Below, in pieces: positions 36,278 through 46,502 of a stretch of DNA of 64,000 nt. How positions within the stretch are numbered: the first letter of the stretch is position 1; every line of letters starts with the position of its first letter. The DNA is taken from assembly GCF_001540865.1 (NCBI RefSeq), contig NC_033630.1, positions 1,955,147-2,019,146 on the forward strand. Direction: 5' to 3'. The notes under the pieces are model-generated. The model saw only the letters and a list, made by a program, of their open reading frames with translations. It was not told the origin of the DNA and searched no databases. Both the position numbers and the translations under genes were made by a program. Source of the DNA: Ananas comosus. Taxonomy: Eukaryota; Streptophyta; Magnoliopsida; Poales; Bromeliaceae.

Positions 36278-36470
36278 AGTTATCATGGTTCGGGAACCAT
36301 GATAACTCAAAAGCTAGCAACCTACTTTTCTACACGTCAATCTTACTATCACCAGGGGATTCCAATTCACCAACCAAATTATCATATTAGATTGCCCACC
36401 TTTACTATTTTCCTATCTAGATTGCTATCTTTTGAGTTATCATAGTTCTCGAACTATGATAGCTATCATA
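36275..36470. mobile_element. Hairpin-capped foldback element, copy C, about 195 bp
   Basis: The left hairpin agttatcatggttc-gg-gaaccatgataact (36278-36307) has perfect 14-bp arms. The right hairpin tatcatagttc-tc-gaactatgata lies at 36439-36462. The ends are inverted copies of each other through actcaaaag. The interior (cacgtcaatcttactatcac...) is unlike copies A, B and D. Flanked on both sides by (TA)n. Confidence 0.7.
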
Positions 36471-36477
36471 TCATCGG

Positions 36478-36523
<46 letters not shown>

Positions 36524-36527
<4 letters not shown>

Positions 36528-37064
36528 ACTCGATCTTATGATAGCCATCATTTGCTCGGCAAAATGATGGCTAAATAAAGGCTACTATCTTGAAGGTTTA
36601 ACTGCTAGCCGAGGCAACTTGTACTAGATATGGTGAACTTCATAAATCTTTAATTTAAAGTTTAGAAAAGCTATAGTAAACGGATTACTAGTTTCCCAAA
36701 GTTTTAAATATTAAAATTACCAGCTATTCTCCGCAAAAGAGCAAATTGCCGCATTTCTATAGGTTTAGTTAACTTAAAAACAATCTTTTAAAAAACTTGA
36801 TAAATTTTGTTCTAGATATGAGAACTAGAACTAATGTTCTGAGGATAGTAGTAAAAAATTTCTCATAAGTAAAAGCCGGTAAGTAAAAAGACAAGTGAAC
36901 TACCTATTTTCTTATTATATCTTTCACGCACTTTAAACTAAAGATCCATCAAATTTACCAAATCTAGTATAAATTGCCTCGACTAGCAGTTAAACCTTCG
37001 AGATAGTAGCTTTTGTTTAGCTATCATTTAGCTGAGCAAATGATGGCTATCATAAGATCGAGTT

Positions 37065-37068
<4 letters not shown>
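36524..37068. mobile_element. Hairpin-capped foldback element, copy D, 545 bp
   Basis: Starts atcaactcgatcttatgata and ends with its inverse. Each end has a hairpin around catcatttgctc/gagcaaatgatg (36543-36572 and 37019-37048). Arms of about 150 bp pair through gctactatct, aaggtttaactgctag and cgaggcaa. The body shares tatagtaaacggattactag with copy B. (TA)n abuts both sides. Confidence 0.75.
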
Positions 37069-37107
<39 letters not shown>

Positions 37108-37113
<6 letters not shown>

Positions 37114-37210
37114 TAGTTTTAAATATTTTTAATAATATAAATTAAATTTAAGAGAATCGATCATCGATTTGAAAGTCATATTATTAAAAATAATTTGATA
37201 ACACGAAAAC
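37108..37210. repeat. Small foldback fragment related to 25267-25734
   Basis: Contains ttttaataatataaattaaa and its inverse around cgatcatcgatt, matching the arm of the 25267-25734 element (ttaataatatagatcatgtc and atgtctcatcattaaaaata). Confidence 0.5.
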
Positions 37211-37408
37211 TACTGCAATAGCATAGCAGGCTAGCTCAGGAATATATTTTATATATTATATATGTGCTAGAAACAAGTTTTTTTTAAAAAAAAATTTAGC
37301 AATTGCTTTTCCCAACAAACATTTATATATTTACTTCACACAACCCGGGGCTATTAATTCACCCGAAAACAAAAGCCCATTTCTCCTCCTCTTCCTCTCT
37401 GTAAAGAC

Positions 37409-37416
37409 TATATAAA
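37409..37416 (+). promoter_or_regulatory. Probable TATA box of DREB gene 1
   Basis: tatataaa lies 67-74 bp upstream of the ATG at 37483, after a CT-rich stretch. Confidence 0.55.
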
Positions 37417-37474
37417 GTAGACCAGAGCGACCAAATCTAGCCAGCACGAATTTCAAAGAGACCACCCCCCGCCA

Positions 37475-37486
37475 ATGCGGAGATGA
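37475..37486 (+). promoter_or_regulatory. Minimal uORF overlapping the DREB start codon
   Basis: atg-cgg-aga-tga forms a three-codon upstream frame whose stop overlaps the main start as atga (main atg 37483-37485, uORF stop 37484-37486). If the leader starts near 37440, this is the first ATG met by scanning ribosomes, so it could dampen translation or require reinitiation. Confidence 0.5.
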
Positions 37487-37956
37487 CGCAGAGCGGCGGC
37501 GCCGATTCCGCAGAACCCGGCAGCAAAGCGATGTCGCCGCCGAGTTCTGGTGCGGCGACGAGTCCTGGTGCGCCGACGAAGCGGGGGCGCGGCGCGGGGA
37601 GCACGCGGCACCCGTCGTACCGGGGCGTCCGCATGCGGGCGTGGGGGAAGTGGGTGTCGGAGATCCGGGAGCCGCGGAAGAAGACGCGCATTTGGCTCGG
37701 CACCTTCCCCACCCCGGAGATGGCCGCGCGCGCCCACGACGCCGCCGCCCTCTGCGTCAAGGGCCCCGCCGCCGCCCTCAACTTCCCCGAGCTCGCCGCC
37801 GCCCTCCCCCGCCCCGCCACCCTCGCCCCGCGCGACGTCCAGGCCGCCGCCGCCCTGGCCGCCGCCATGGAGGAGCCCGGGTTTGCGTCGGATCAGCTGT
37901 GGGCCGTGCCGGACGGGTGCGTCCCTACCGTGTTCGAATCGCGGTTGTGGGATTAG
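37483..37956 (+). CDS. DREB-type AP2/ERF transcription factor 1 (TINY/A-4-like)
   Basis: Intronless nuclear transcription factor of 157 residues expected to bind DRE/GCC elements. The N-terminus is low complexity (Ser/Ala/Gly/Pro). The AP2 domain (about 45-102) reads [39 protein letters not shown] and ALNFPEL, with the DREB-type Val/Glu positions (WVSEIREP) and the Trp and Arg contacts of the beta-sheet. After the domain, [20 protein letters not shown] matches the LPRPxSLSPRDIQ block of ERF group III (DREB A-4) members. The protein ends in an acidic/aromatic tail (ESRLWD). The gene is very GC-rich. The paralogue at 40734 lies 3 kb downstream in the same orientation, a tandem pair. Confidence 0.94.
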   Translation: MTQSGGADSAEPGSKAMSPPSSGAATSPGAPTKRGRGAGSTRHPSYRGVRMRAWGKWVSEIREPRKKTRIWLGTFPTPEMAARAHDAAALCVKGPAAALNFPELAAALPRPATLAPRDVQAAAALAAAMEEPGFASDQLWAVPDGCVPTVFESRLWD

Positions 37957-39055
37957 TCACAAATAAATACCACATACCGAACGAACAAGCAGGCTCAAAC
38001 GCTGAACGTAGAAGTTCGAGATCTTAATTCTGAAAAGATTAAAAAAAAAAAAAAAGATATGGGTGTGAAATTAGGGTGTTACATGGTGTGGGTGTCTTCA
38101 TCTGAGTGAGTTTATTATTGCAAGGATTTAATTTCTACTCCTTTTGTCTTCTGTAGCAAAAAAATATTCAGGCAGTTTTTACAACTTGAAAAATGAAAAA
38201 TGCCTATCTTATTGCCCATGCTCCTATCCTCTGATCAGAAGATCAGAGATGATTGCATAAATTGTAGAATATGAGAGAATATTTATTTCTTATGTTTTTC
38301 CAACAAAGAACAGCTAAAACATGCTCTTATCCTCTGATCAGAAGATCAGAGATGATCAGATGATTGCATAAATTATAGAATTTGAAATTTTCTTTTGAGA
38401 GTATTTGTCTTTTTATCTTTTTCCAACAAAGAACAGCTAAAATGTACCTTATGTATTGTAGGATTGGGAAAACAAAGTTTACAATTAATATATATGTACC
38501 CTTAATACCATCACTCCTAATTGAAAAGTACTAGTTGTACATCCAAATATATGGTGTAAATTATACACTTTTTATATAATTTATACTTCTTTTTTTTTTT
38601 GAGTGTACATACAGATCGACGTACCTTTTTTAATTTCTTGCTCTATTTAATTGATAACATGAATATTTAAAAAGAAGCAAAATGATGTCACATTTTCTCC
38701 TTTTTTTTTTCACAAAACTAGCAATAAATAATGTTATTTCTGAGAAGAATACTAGTTACAACTAATAATTTGGATTCCAATAGTCCAGGATTAGTGCAAA
38801 ATTATAAAAAAATTAGATAAAGAAAAGATTTTTTTTTTCCTTTTTTTGGGTCTTCCGTCCAAATTATTCTAAGTTTCAGTAAGGATCGGATCTCATGTCA
38901 CCTCTCAATTAAAGTAGTGATAATAATATTAAAGGCTTTTCATTAGAATAGCTTATACATTGAATCTGATAAAGTTAACAATATACGTGAATAGCAAAAA
39001 AGTTTAGGGTACCACACATGCGCGCGCGCATAGATGTATATAAATATATATAAAA
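37957..39055. other. Intergenic: DREB 1 3' flank with a tandem duplication
   Basis: Two diverged tandem copies of about 100-120 bp (38218-38320 and 38321-38443) each contain the palindrome ctctgatcagaagatcagag and the end ccaacaaagaacagctaaaa. The rest is AT-rich with T-runs. No gene is seen. Confidence 0.6.
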
Positions 39056-39580
39056 CTAGACTTCTATACTATATATAATATAGAAACTTCAATATTATAG
39101 TCTCATTTTTAATTTTAAAATATTCAAATCAGCAATCTATACCGTTAAAACTGATCTAGAGTATTTGAAGTTTTTAGAAATAAAATTTTATACTTTTTTA
39201 ACATAGTTTATTTTATGATCAAATTATTTTAAAATTGTTAATTTTCAATTGCTAGTAATGGCAAGTTTGTAGTTTAACGGTGTAGAAGAATCTAAATTTA
39301 TCAAATTTTGATAGAAAATATTTTAAACTATCTAGATCAAGATCAACATTCTTGATGTTGAATTAAAAAATTCTATTCTCAAATTTTAAAGATTATTCAA
39401 TTTCAACTATTCGTTTTGACATAATTTATTTACTAAGTAAATAATATCGAAAAAAATCAAAATTTTATTTCTAAGAATTTCATATATTATGAATCATATT
39501 TAATGATATGGATCGTTGATATGAATATCTTAAGATCGAAAACGAGACTATTGCATTGAAACCTCGGCTACTATACTTTT
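39056..39580. mobile_element. Foldback MITE, about 525 bp
   Basis: The left arm (aaacttcaat, tatagtctcatttt, atattcaaatcagcaatcta, tttagaaataaaatttt) is matched inverted on the right (aaacctcg...tagtctcgtttt, atattcatatcaacgatcca, cttagaaataaaatttt). Arms of about 110 bp. Same family as 25267-25734. Non-coding. Confidence 0.65.
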
Positions 39581-39584
39581 ATAA

Positions 39585-39764
39585 GTATAAGCTACTTTGT
39601 ACTCATAAGTTTTCGGCCGTAAAATTCACTCTTTAGATCATTTTCACCCGTTAAATCATTCTATTCAACCAATCACCTGCTCAATTTTAGAGGATCACTA
39701 TCATCCTAACCGCACATATCTTTATCCAATGATTAAAAATTTATAAGTACAAAGAGACTTATAC
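39585..39764. mobile_element. Short MITE, 180 bp
   Basis: The left end gtataagctactttgtactc and the right end, reversed, gtataagtctctttgtactt are inverted repeats matching at about 24 of 29 positions. A related fragment lies at 25790-25960. Confidence 0.6.
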
Positions 39765-39786
39765 TCGTCATAAGCTAATAGTAGCT

Positions 39787-39790
<4 letters not shown>

Positions 39791-39856
<66 letters not shown>
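39791..39856. repeat. Compound (CT)n-(TA)n microsatellite
   Basis: About 39 bp of ct units run directly into about 26 bp of ta units. Confidence 0.95.
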
Positions 39857-39857
<1 letters not shown>

Positions 39858-39997
39858 TCGTCATGATTAATTAATGGCTAAAAATTTTCTATAATTTGAT
39901 GAACCATCAATAGTACAGTCACACGTAGGACTCACACCATCAATAGTCATCGCAAAAAACAAGCAAGAATAGAAATAGATGGTACATTTGATGAACT

Positions 39998-40244
39998 AGA
40001 TTGTTTGTATTTTTTCTTTAATATTCAGAAAATTTTTTATAATTAGCTAAAAGTTTTGGATGCTCTGATATATTTTCTCTAAACAAAATATTTAAAAAAG
40101 AATTAAATCATTGAGTGAGGGGACCAGATTGTTTGTATTTTTTTTTTTAATATTCAGAAAATTTTCTATAATTAGCTAAAAGTTTTGGATGCCCTGCTAT
40201 ATTTTCTCTAAACAAAATATTTAAAAAAGAATTAAATCATTGAG
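39998..40244. repeat. Tandem duplication of about 118 bp upstream of DREB 2
   Basis: 39998-40115 and 40126-40244 are near-identical (agattgtttgtattttt ... attaaatcattgag), separated by 10 bp. A (GA)n run starts immediately after copy 2. Unlike the duplications at 42442 and 60428, there is no N between the copies, and the small differences argue for a real duplication. Confidence 0.85.
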
Positions 40245-40733
40245 AGAGAGAGAGAGAGAGAGAGAGAGGGACAAAGAGAGAGAGATGAGGGGGGCTCCCT
40301 AGTCCCTGCACCGTGGGGAAAGGAAGGTGTGGGACCAGGTGCATGTCTTTGAGACATGAATAATATGAAAGGGGACAGGGAGGGGAGCCAGGTCGGTTGA
40401 GTGTCGCTTTGGCGATGCACGTTTCATACAAACACGCCTAGCTCTAACCCTACAAATATCCTCCTCCTCCTCCTCCTCCTATTCAACTCTATCTCTCTCT
40501 CTCTCCCCTTTTTTCTCTTCCCCTCAATCTCCTCCTCTTTCCCAAATCTCTCTCTCTCTTCTCGATCATCAACACTCTCTCGATCCTAATTAAGCTTCCC
40601 CTGCATGCATATTGTACGTACGATCCCTTCGTCGATCCCACATTGATCATGATCCATGCCCAATTACAGCATTCGCGCAGAAGCTGAAACAATATCTCAG
40701 CACAACCTTTTAAATTAGGTGGCATTATTTGAT

Positions 40734-41126
40734 ATGCCAATGAGCGACCCGCCGCCGAGATGCGCTGAGGCTCGCGAGAGCAGCGGCAGCAGCAGTTCGA
40801 CGACATCGTCGTCGCGCTCTTCGCCCTCGTCCCCTTCGTCCCCTTCGTCGTCGTCGTCGTCGTCGTCCTCCTCCTCCTCCTCGGAAGGAACGCTTCAAAG
40901 TAGAAAACCAAAAGCAGCAGGGGGGGAGGAGGAGAAGAAGAGGCGGCACGGGAGGTACCGGGGGGTGCGCATGCGGGCGTGGGGGAAGTGGGTGTCGGAG
41001 ATAAGGGAGCCGCGGAAGAAGTCGCGCATCTGGCTCGGCACCTTCCCCACGCCGGAGATGGCGGCGCGCGCCCACGACGCCGCCGCGCTCTGCGTCAAGG
41101 GCGCCGCCGCCGTCCTCAACTTCCCC
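40734..41126 (+). CDS. DREB-type AP2/ERF transcription factor 2, 3' end lost at an N
   Basis: Paralogue of the gene at 37483. The frame from ATG 40734 starts [10 protein letters not shown] and runs through a long Ser tract (about 20-53; tcg/tcc repeats) and a basic stretch ([10 protein letters not shown]). The AP2 domain then follows: [45 protein letters not shown]. Within the domain it differs from gene 1 at only a few positions. At 41127 a single N replaces the rest and (TA)n follows, so the C-terminus, including the expected LPRP block, is absent from this assembly. The leader (40440-40730) is CT-rich. I treat this as a real gene truncated by a sequence gap, not a proven pseudogene. Confidence 0.88.
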
Positions 41127-41127
41127 N

Positions 41128-41180
<53 letters not shown>

Positions 41181-44100
41181 TTAGATCTGCTCTATTGATA
41201 TATATAATATTATTCTGGATTAAACTACTATTCTATTAATAAAACATAAATAGTATTTTGCACACACTTTTAGGTCTGATACCGACATGACCTACCAAAC
41301 AGTAAAGCCAAGTCGATCTATAAAAGTAATATTTATGTATTATTAATAAGATAGTGGCGTTGTCTTATTATCTTATTTTCAATGTAACTTAAAATTTTTT
41401 TTTTAATGTTAAGAGATTGCGAGTAAAAAGTCCTCCCTCGAGCAAATTTTCGTGCACTTTTAAGATGAGAATGGTATGATTTTAAATTTTCTCACCAATA
41501 ATATTTCTGTTTCAACAAGCGATTTAAGTGTCCCATATAAAGTGTTGATTTTTTCGATTTTGATGTCATATGTGATTGTGTAAGTGTCAACTAATATGAA
41601 AGGCACGCCATATTATTATACTTAAGATTATTCTTAAGTTTTAAAAAAACTATCATAAATATTTAAATTGATAATAATTTATTAGAAACTAAATAAATTT
41701 ATATTTTTCCCATTATCATTTATCTATACTTTTTAATTAACTTAAACATTATTTTGTGTGAAAATATTAGAAATACAATTGAATGTATATCAAATTAAAA
41801 CTAATGAATTACAACAAACTATACTATACAATATATTAATTTATTCAAAAAAGAAAATAGATTCACAAAAAAGTATAATTTATTTTTAATTTTAGTTAAT
41901 TGTTAATTACGATTAACATCAGACCCATATAGTATTAATAAAAAAACTAAAGTACGCAAAAGATGCATTCATAAATTGGATCATGAACTAAAACCAAGTT
42001 ACTTTCGATGAAAGATAAATTTATTAGCCCTACGTACGTGATATTACACATTTATTTAAAATTAGGTATAAATAGGGATAAATTAGTTAAGAACTCTTAA
42101 TCGATGAGATGAAGGACATTTTTAATATAATTTATTAATTTATAGGGGCAAAAATAATATTGATAATTTTGAAAGAATATTTACGATATTTTATAACTCT
42201 TGAATGGCACATTTGAAATTGCCCCTTATTTTTAAAGTTCCTCTTCAATCTTCATCCATAACTACTACTTCTAAATACAGGATATCATTAATTACTTGTG
42301 AAATTTCAATGAAAACTAATTCAAAGTACTTTATCAAAAGAGTTCTAGATCAAGGAGTCACCGTTGTAACTCTAATTTTTTTAAAGAAAAAAAATGGTTA
42401 ACATTTATTTGCATAAATTTGATTAATTTTTTTTTTTTCAGNCTACTTCTAAATACAGGATATCATTAATTACTTGTGAAATTTCAATGAAAACTAATTC
42501 AAAGTACTTTATCAAAAGAGTTCTAGATCAAGGAGTCACCGTTGTAACTCTAATTTTTTTAAAGAAAAAAAATGGTTAACATTTATTTGCATAAATTTGA
42601 TTAATTTTTTTTTTTTCAGAAGCTCTAATTAGACTTAAAAAGGCCCATAATTCTTTTACTTGATCTCCTGCAAAAAATAAAATAAAATAAAATAATTTGT
42701 GGCACAGGAGTGCACACCACAACTATTCCTGGCCATAGTAAAGTTTTTTTATTTAGCTCCTACATTTTAGCCTCATGTATTAGGACTACTGTACACTGCA
42801 TCTTGGTTTCTAATATAATACACTTTCTAATATAAGACATTAACTTGTTTGTTAATATTTATTAATTTATTAGTCATTCTTCAAAGGTCATACCCAATAA
42901 TAATCATTTGAAATGTGTGGCAATCCTTTCCACCACATAGATTAACATTACTATAATTAACAAAAATAACAAAAGAAGAACTTAGACCACTATAAACAAA
43001 TAAACTTTACCAAGCATATCTGTTGAGGATGCATAGACAAGTTGTATTAATGTGTATATTATAATAATTAAAGTAATAAAACGACTAGAGCATGCATTGC
43101 TTTTGAATGATTGGAACTATTTAATTTTGTAACACCGATCACCTAACCAACTTAAGATATTCCTTGTTCGTTTCCTTACTGGGCAAAGTTTTCGAGTCCA
43201 CAAATTATTTTATTAGAACTCACCAAACTTGTGTAATTAATTAAGCATTTTGTTTAATTAATAAATTCTTTGCTGGGTATCACTTGAAACTTTTGACAAA
43301 AATCTCTTTATTTTATTTAACATTCTTTTATACAACAGTGGAGTCCAAGTTAATTTGTTTGATAATAGATAAGGTTCAATTAAGATTTCTAATTCTAATC
43401 ATGGTGGCAAATTATCTGAGATTAAATGTTGCTTAATTCATTTTTGGCTTCTAACAAAATTTTATCGAAAATATATTGTCAAATATGTCACCCATCGGTG
43501 CTTTAAGTGTCGAACACTGTATGTGATGGACGATGGATTTGTATGCAAGATTTTTCTTTATTAAGTTCGTGATTTGTGTACAAGATACTCTTTCTAATTT
43601 GAATTTTTATATTATGAATTTAAATGCCCACATAGAGTTGCAAAATCCAAAGCACATTTGTAATGTTTGTTGGTAGGTGCTCAAAATCACACTACAGTAG
43701 TCGATTGTATAACATTGTCTCCAAAAGATTATGACATTCTCTAATGCCTCCAAGGAAAAAAAAAAGAATGTAGTACACCATTGATAACAAAAGAATAACC
43801 ACTTTTAAGTTTTTTTAAAAAATTTTGCAACTTCATATATAGCATTTTTTTTTCCTCTATCTTTTTCATGTTTGCAATTTTAACCTACTCTTTATTATAA
43901 TTAAAAGAAGTCAAATTGTCCTAATTCCTAAGAAATATAGAATGCAAGGGCCGGCACTCATGTCATTAATTAGTATTTGAAAATGATCTAAAATTTTTAA
44001 ACTAGAAAAACCTTATCCAAAGTCAAAAGAAAAAAAAAAAAGCAAAAAATAAGTAATTTATTTAATTATGCAAAATTCCCCTTCAATTTGCTTATTTTTC

Positions 44101-45149
44101 TGGCAAAAAGAATGGGGTTCAAAATCGTAGGAATGGTTAAATATTGTGGCACATGAATTTCTCCATCAATCGCCTATCATGCACTGGCTAACAAGGTTTA
44201 GTGTACAATTAAAATTTGAATAAATTGTTAATACATAAACTTGAGCCTCAACAATGCTATCATATGCTACATTACCATAATAAATAGAAAGAGACAACAT
44301 GGATCGATGCAGTACTAATGTATACAGTAGAATAGTAAAGCTAGTTTCTCAATCCATGATAATGACAATACAATATAAAATAGCTACCACATTCCTCCTA
44401 GGAACAGCATATTTAATCATTAATAGTATGCTTAGTACATGTGATTACTTATTTAATTACATAATTAAACTTAATCCCCTTTTCAAATCTTGACACATAC
44501 ATGAAAAGCGTATGTTGTTATTATAATATAGATCATATGTTGCCCATGCTAATTAACCCGATCTTTGTTGTCATATTATTACATATATTTATAATCGTGA
44601 GTCTTAAACTGTGCTTAAGAAACTTGTTTAGTATTTAATTATTGTTTCCCTCTTTGGGTATGACATATGATTTGAAGAGCATGTACTCCCGGAGAAAGTA
44701 CTCTGCTGTGTAACATATAGTCCGGATAAGAATAATAATATATAAAATAATATTTTCATCTTACAAAAAAGCAAAAAATATATATGTAATTTTTCTGACT
44801 TAACTTTAATTTGAAGCCATCAAATATCCCTGTTGGTGAGAAGAGAACTTGTGCAAAATGGGGTTGCTAAATTGTAAATTTTGATACCATCTACCTCAAC
44901 AATATTAGCCACTAAACCAATTTTTTATGTCAAAATTCATAGGTGAAATGAAAGTATCCGCATACATATCTTGTCGAAAAGTACATATTACGTGAAAATG
45001 ATGATCACGGTAAAATAAAACAAGGATGTTCCACGGGAAGAAGGTGCCAAACTGATTATTTACAAAATTCTTTTCAAATTCTTTTAAAATATTGTCGAGA
45101 TAGTTCAAAAACTTTCCATACATTCTATCCATTGCAGTCCCATTATATT
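41127..45149. other. AT-rich intergenic DNA with N joins and no gene
   Basis: Starts at the N and (TA)n (41128-41177). 42140-42225 resembles the end of a MULE-type MITE (gaatatttacgatatttt, ggcacatttgaaattgcccc). An exact 177-bp duplication flanks the N at 42442. The remainder to 45130 is AT-rich with no domain-bearing frame. Confidence 0.6.
42265..42619. repeat. Exact 177-bp direct repeat flanking a single N
   Basis: 42265-42441 and 42443-42619 appear identical, including a 12-T run, with only the N (42442) between them. This looks like overlapping contig ends placed side by side. Confidence 0.9.
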
Positions 45150-45197
45150 TTTCTTTTTTTTTAAGAGAAAGGTAGTATGTTATCCGCTTCGTTCAAT
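45150..45197 (-). mobile_element. 5'-truncated retroelement tail (shared LINE/SINE tail)
   Basis: Read on the minus strand: ttgaacgaagcggataacat, actacctttctct and an A-run. The flanks attgcagtcccattat and aatgcagtcttattgt match at about 13 of 16, consistent with an old target duplication. Confidence 0.55.
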
Positions 45198-45966
45198 GCA
45201 GTCTTATTGTTACGCATAGAAGTTCGTAAAAAAAAAACATGAAGTAACCACCGCCCACTGGGTTAGTTGGACTAGTCCGGCCCGGTCCGGCCCGTTGTTT
45301 TATGGGCCAAGATATTAACTCGTTTAACTTTGAAAATTGAAGCGTTTTTAAGGTGTAATCTCCTATTCCTGTGTTTGCTCCAGGAGCTCTAAATGAGAGT
45401 TTTTGCCACTAAACCTCAAAATTTTCTGCCTTCCATCTCAGCAAAAGTTAGCAGAAGTTTTGGGTTTACTCTACTTTTTTATTCTGTTTAACTTTCCCAA
45501 AGGAACCATATCACTAAAAATTTTAGAACCAAACGACAATCTCAGGTGGTGCAATATGAAGCTCTTCTAATCTCAGGATTAATCGCAATGTGAGAATAAG
45601 CTTTCATGCATGACACTATGCGTGATTTAAATTAGAAAAAACTGGATACGTCTTTTTAAGTTGTTCTCTTTAAATTAATATATATGCAAATTAATTTAAA
45701 TCAATGAGTATGAGAGAATTACGTAGAACTAATAGACCCGGACCCCGACCCCGACCCGACTAGGGTCCTTTTATTGCACACACATGCATGTAAACAAATA
45801 ATAATAATAATAATAATATGGCATTAAAATGTAATATTCGAGGAAATTCATGTGAAGGAACAACTCAACAGTAACATGCAACGTTGAACACACTCAAACA
45901 CTCACATACGTATACATATAGTGCCCAAATCGTTTTTCTTCCTTGGTTCTTTTCTCTCGCTCTACA

Positions 45967-45967
<1 letters not shown>
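45198..45967. other. Intergenic DNA downstream of RALF
   Basis: Contains small repeats (ccggcccggtccggcccg near 45277; accccgacccc near 45740) and (aat)n. No gene is seen. Confidence 0.4.

Positions 45968-46021
<54 letters not shown>
45968..46021. repeat. (CT)n microsatellite abutting the RALF stop codon
   Basis: About 27 ct units. On the coding strand the stop tag is followed directly by (ag)n, so the 3' UTR begins with a long GA repeat. Confidence 0.95.
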
Positions 46022-46022
<1 letters not shown>

Positions 46023-46502
46023 GTGGAGGTTCCGGGCGCAGTGGGTGATGACGCTGCAGCCGCGGTGGTAGGGGTTGGCGCGCCTCCGTGGGCGGCAGTT
46101 GTAGTAGGAGTGCCCGCGTTGGCTGCACGGCACGCGGTTCTTCGTCAGCGCCCCGTAGCTGATGAACCTCGTGCGGCCGGCCGGGTAGGCGCCGGCAAGC
46201 CCGCGGCGGCTCACGTTCGCCCCCTCCTCCGCATCCGTAGCTTCGACGGTCGCGTCGTCGCCGTCGTCGTCCTCGCCGATCGCAGCACTGCTGCATTCCC
46301 CCGCGGCCGTGCCGCTCCCGCATGTCCGCAGGGCGGTCTCCTCCTCGAAGTCCTCATCGGGGCCGATGCTCGCGAGTTCCCAGTCAGTGTCGCGGGACGC
46401 AGCGGCATCGGCGGCATCGAGGGTGGTTGAGACGGCGGCGAAGGCGAGGGAGAGGAGGAGGAGGGGGAGGAGGAGGAGGAAAACGGGGCGGATCAAGGCC
46501 AT
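46020..46502 (-). CDS. RALF-type peptide hormone precursor, 160 aa, intronless
   Basis: Secreted rapid alkalinization factor precursor that would signal through CrRLK1L receptors. Residues 1-23 are a strong signal peptide (LLLLPLLLLSLAFA). The acidic propeptide (about 24-97) carries an extra Cys pair (LRTCGSGTAAGEC). A dibasic site SRRGLA fits the RRxL rule for S1P-type cleavage. The mature peptide (about 100-160) has RFISYGALTKNRVPCSQRG, YYNCRPR.RANPY and RGCSVITHCAR, with the four conserved Cys, the YISY-like motif (FISY) and the YY of the family. The gene is GC-rich. The start is the ATG that opens the signal peptide. Confidence 0.95.

Noticed and set aside
40725..41239. Arg/Pro-rich frames over DREB 2 and frames running into the ta repeat
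   Set aside because: Shadow frames; the read-through IYIYI tail is just (TA)n after the N.
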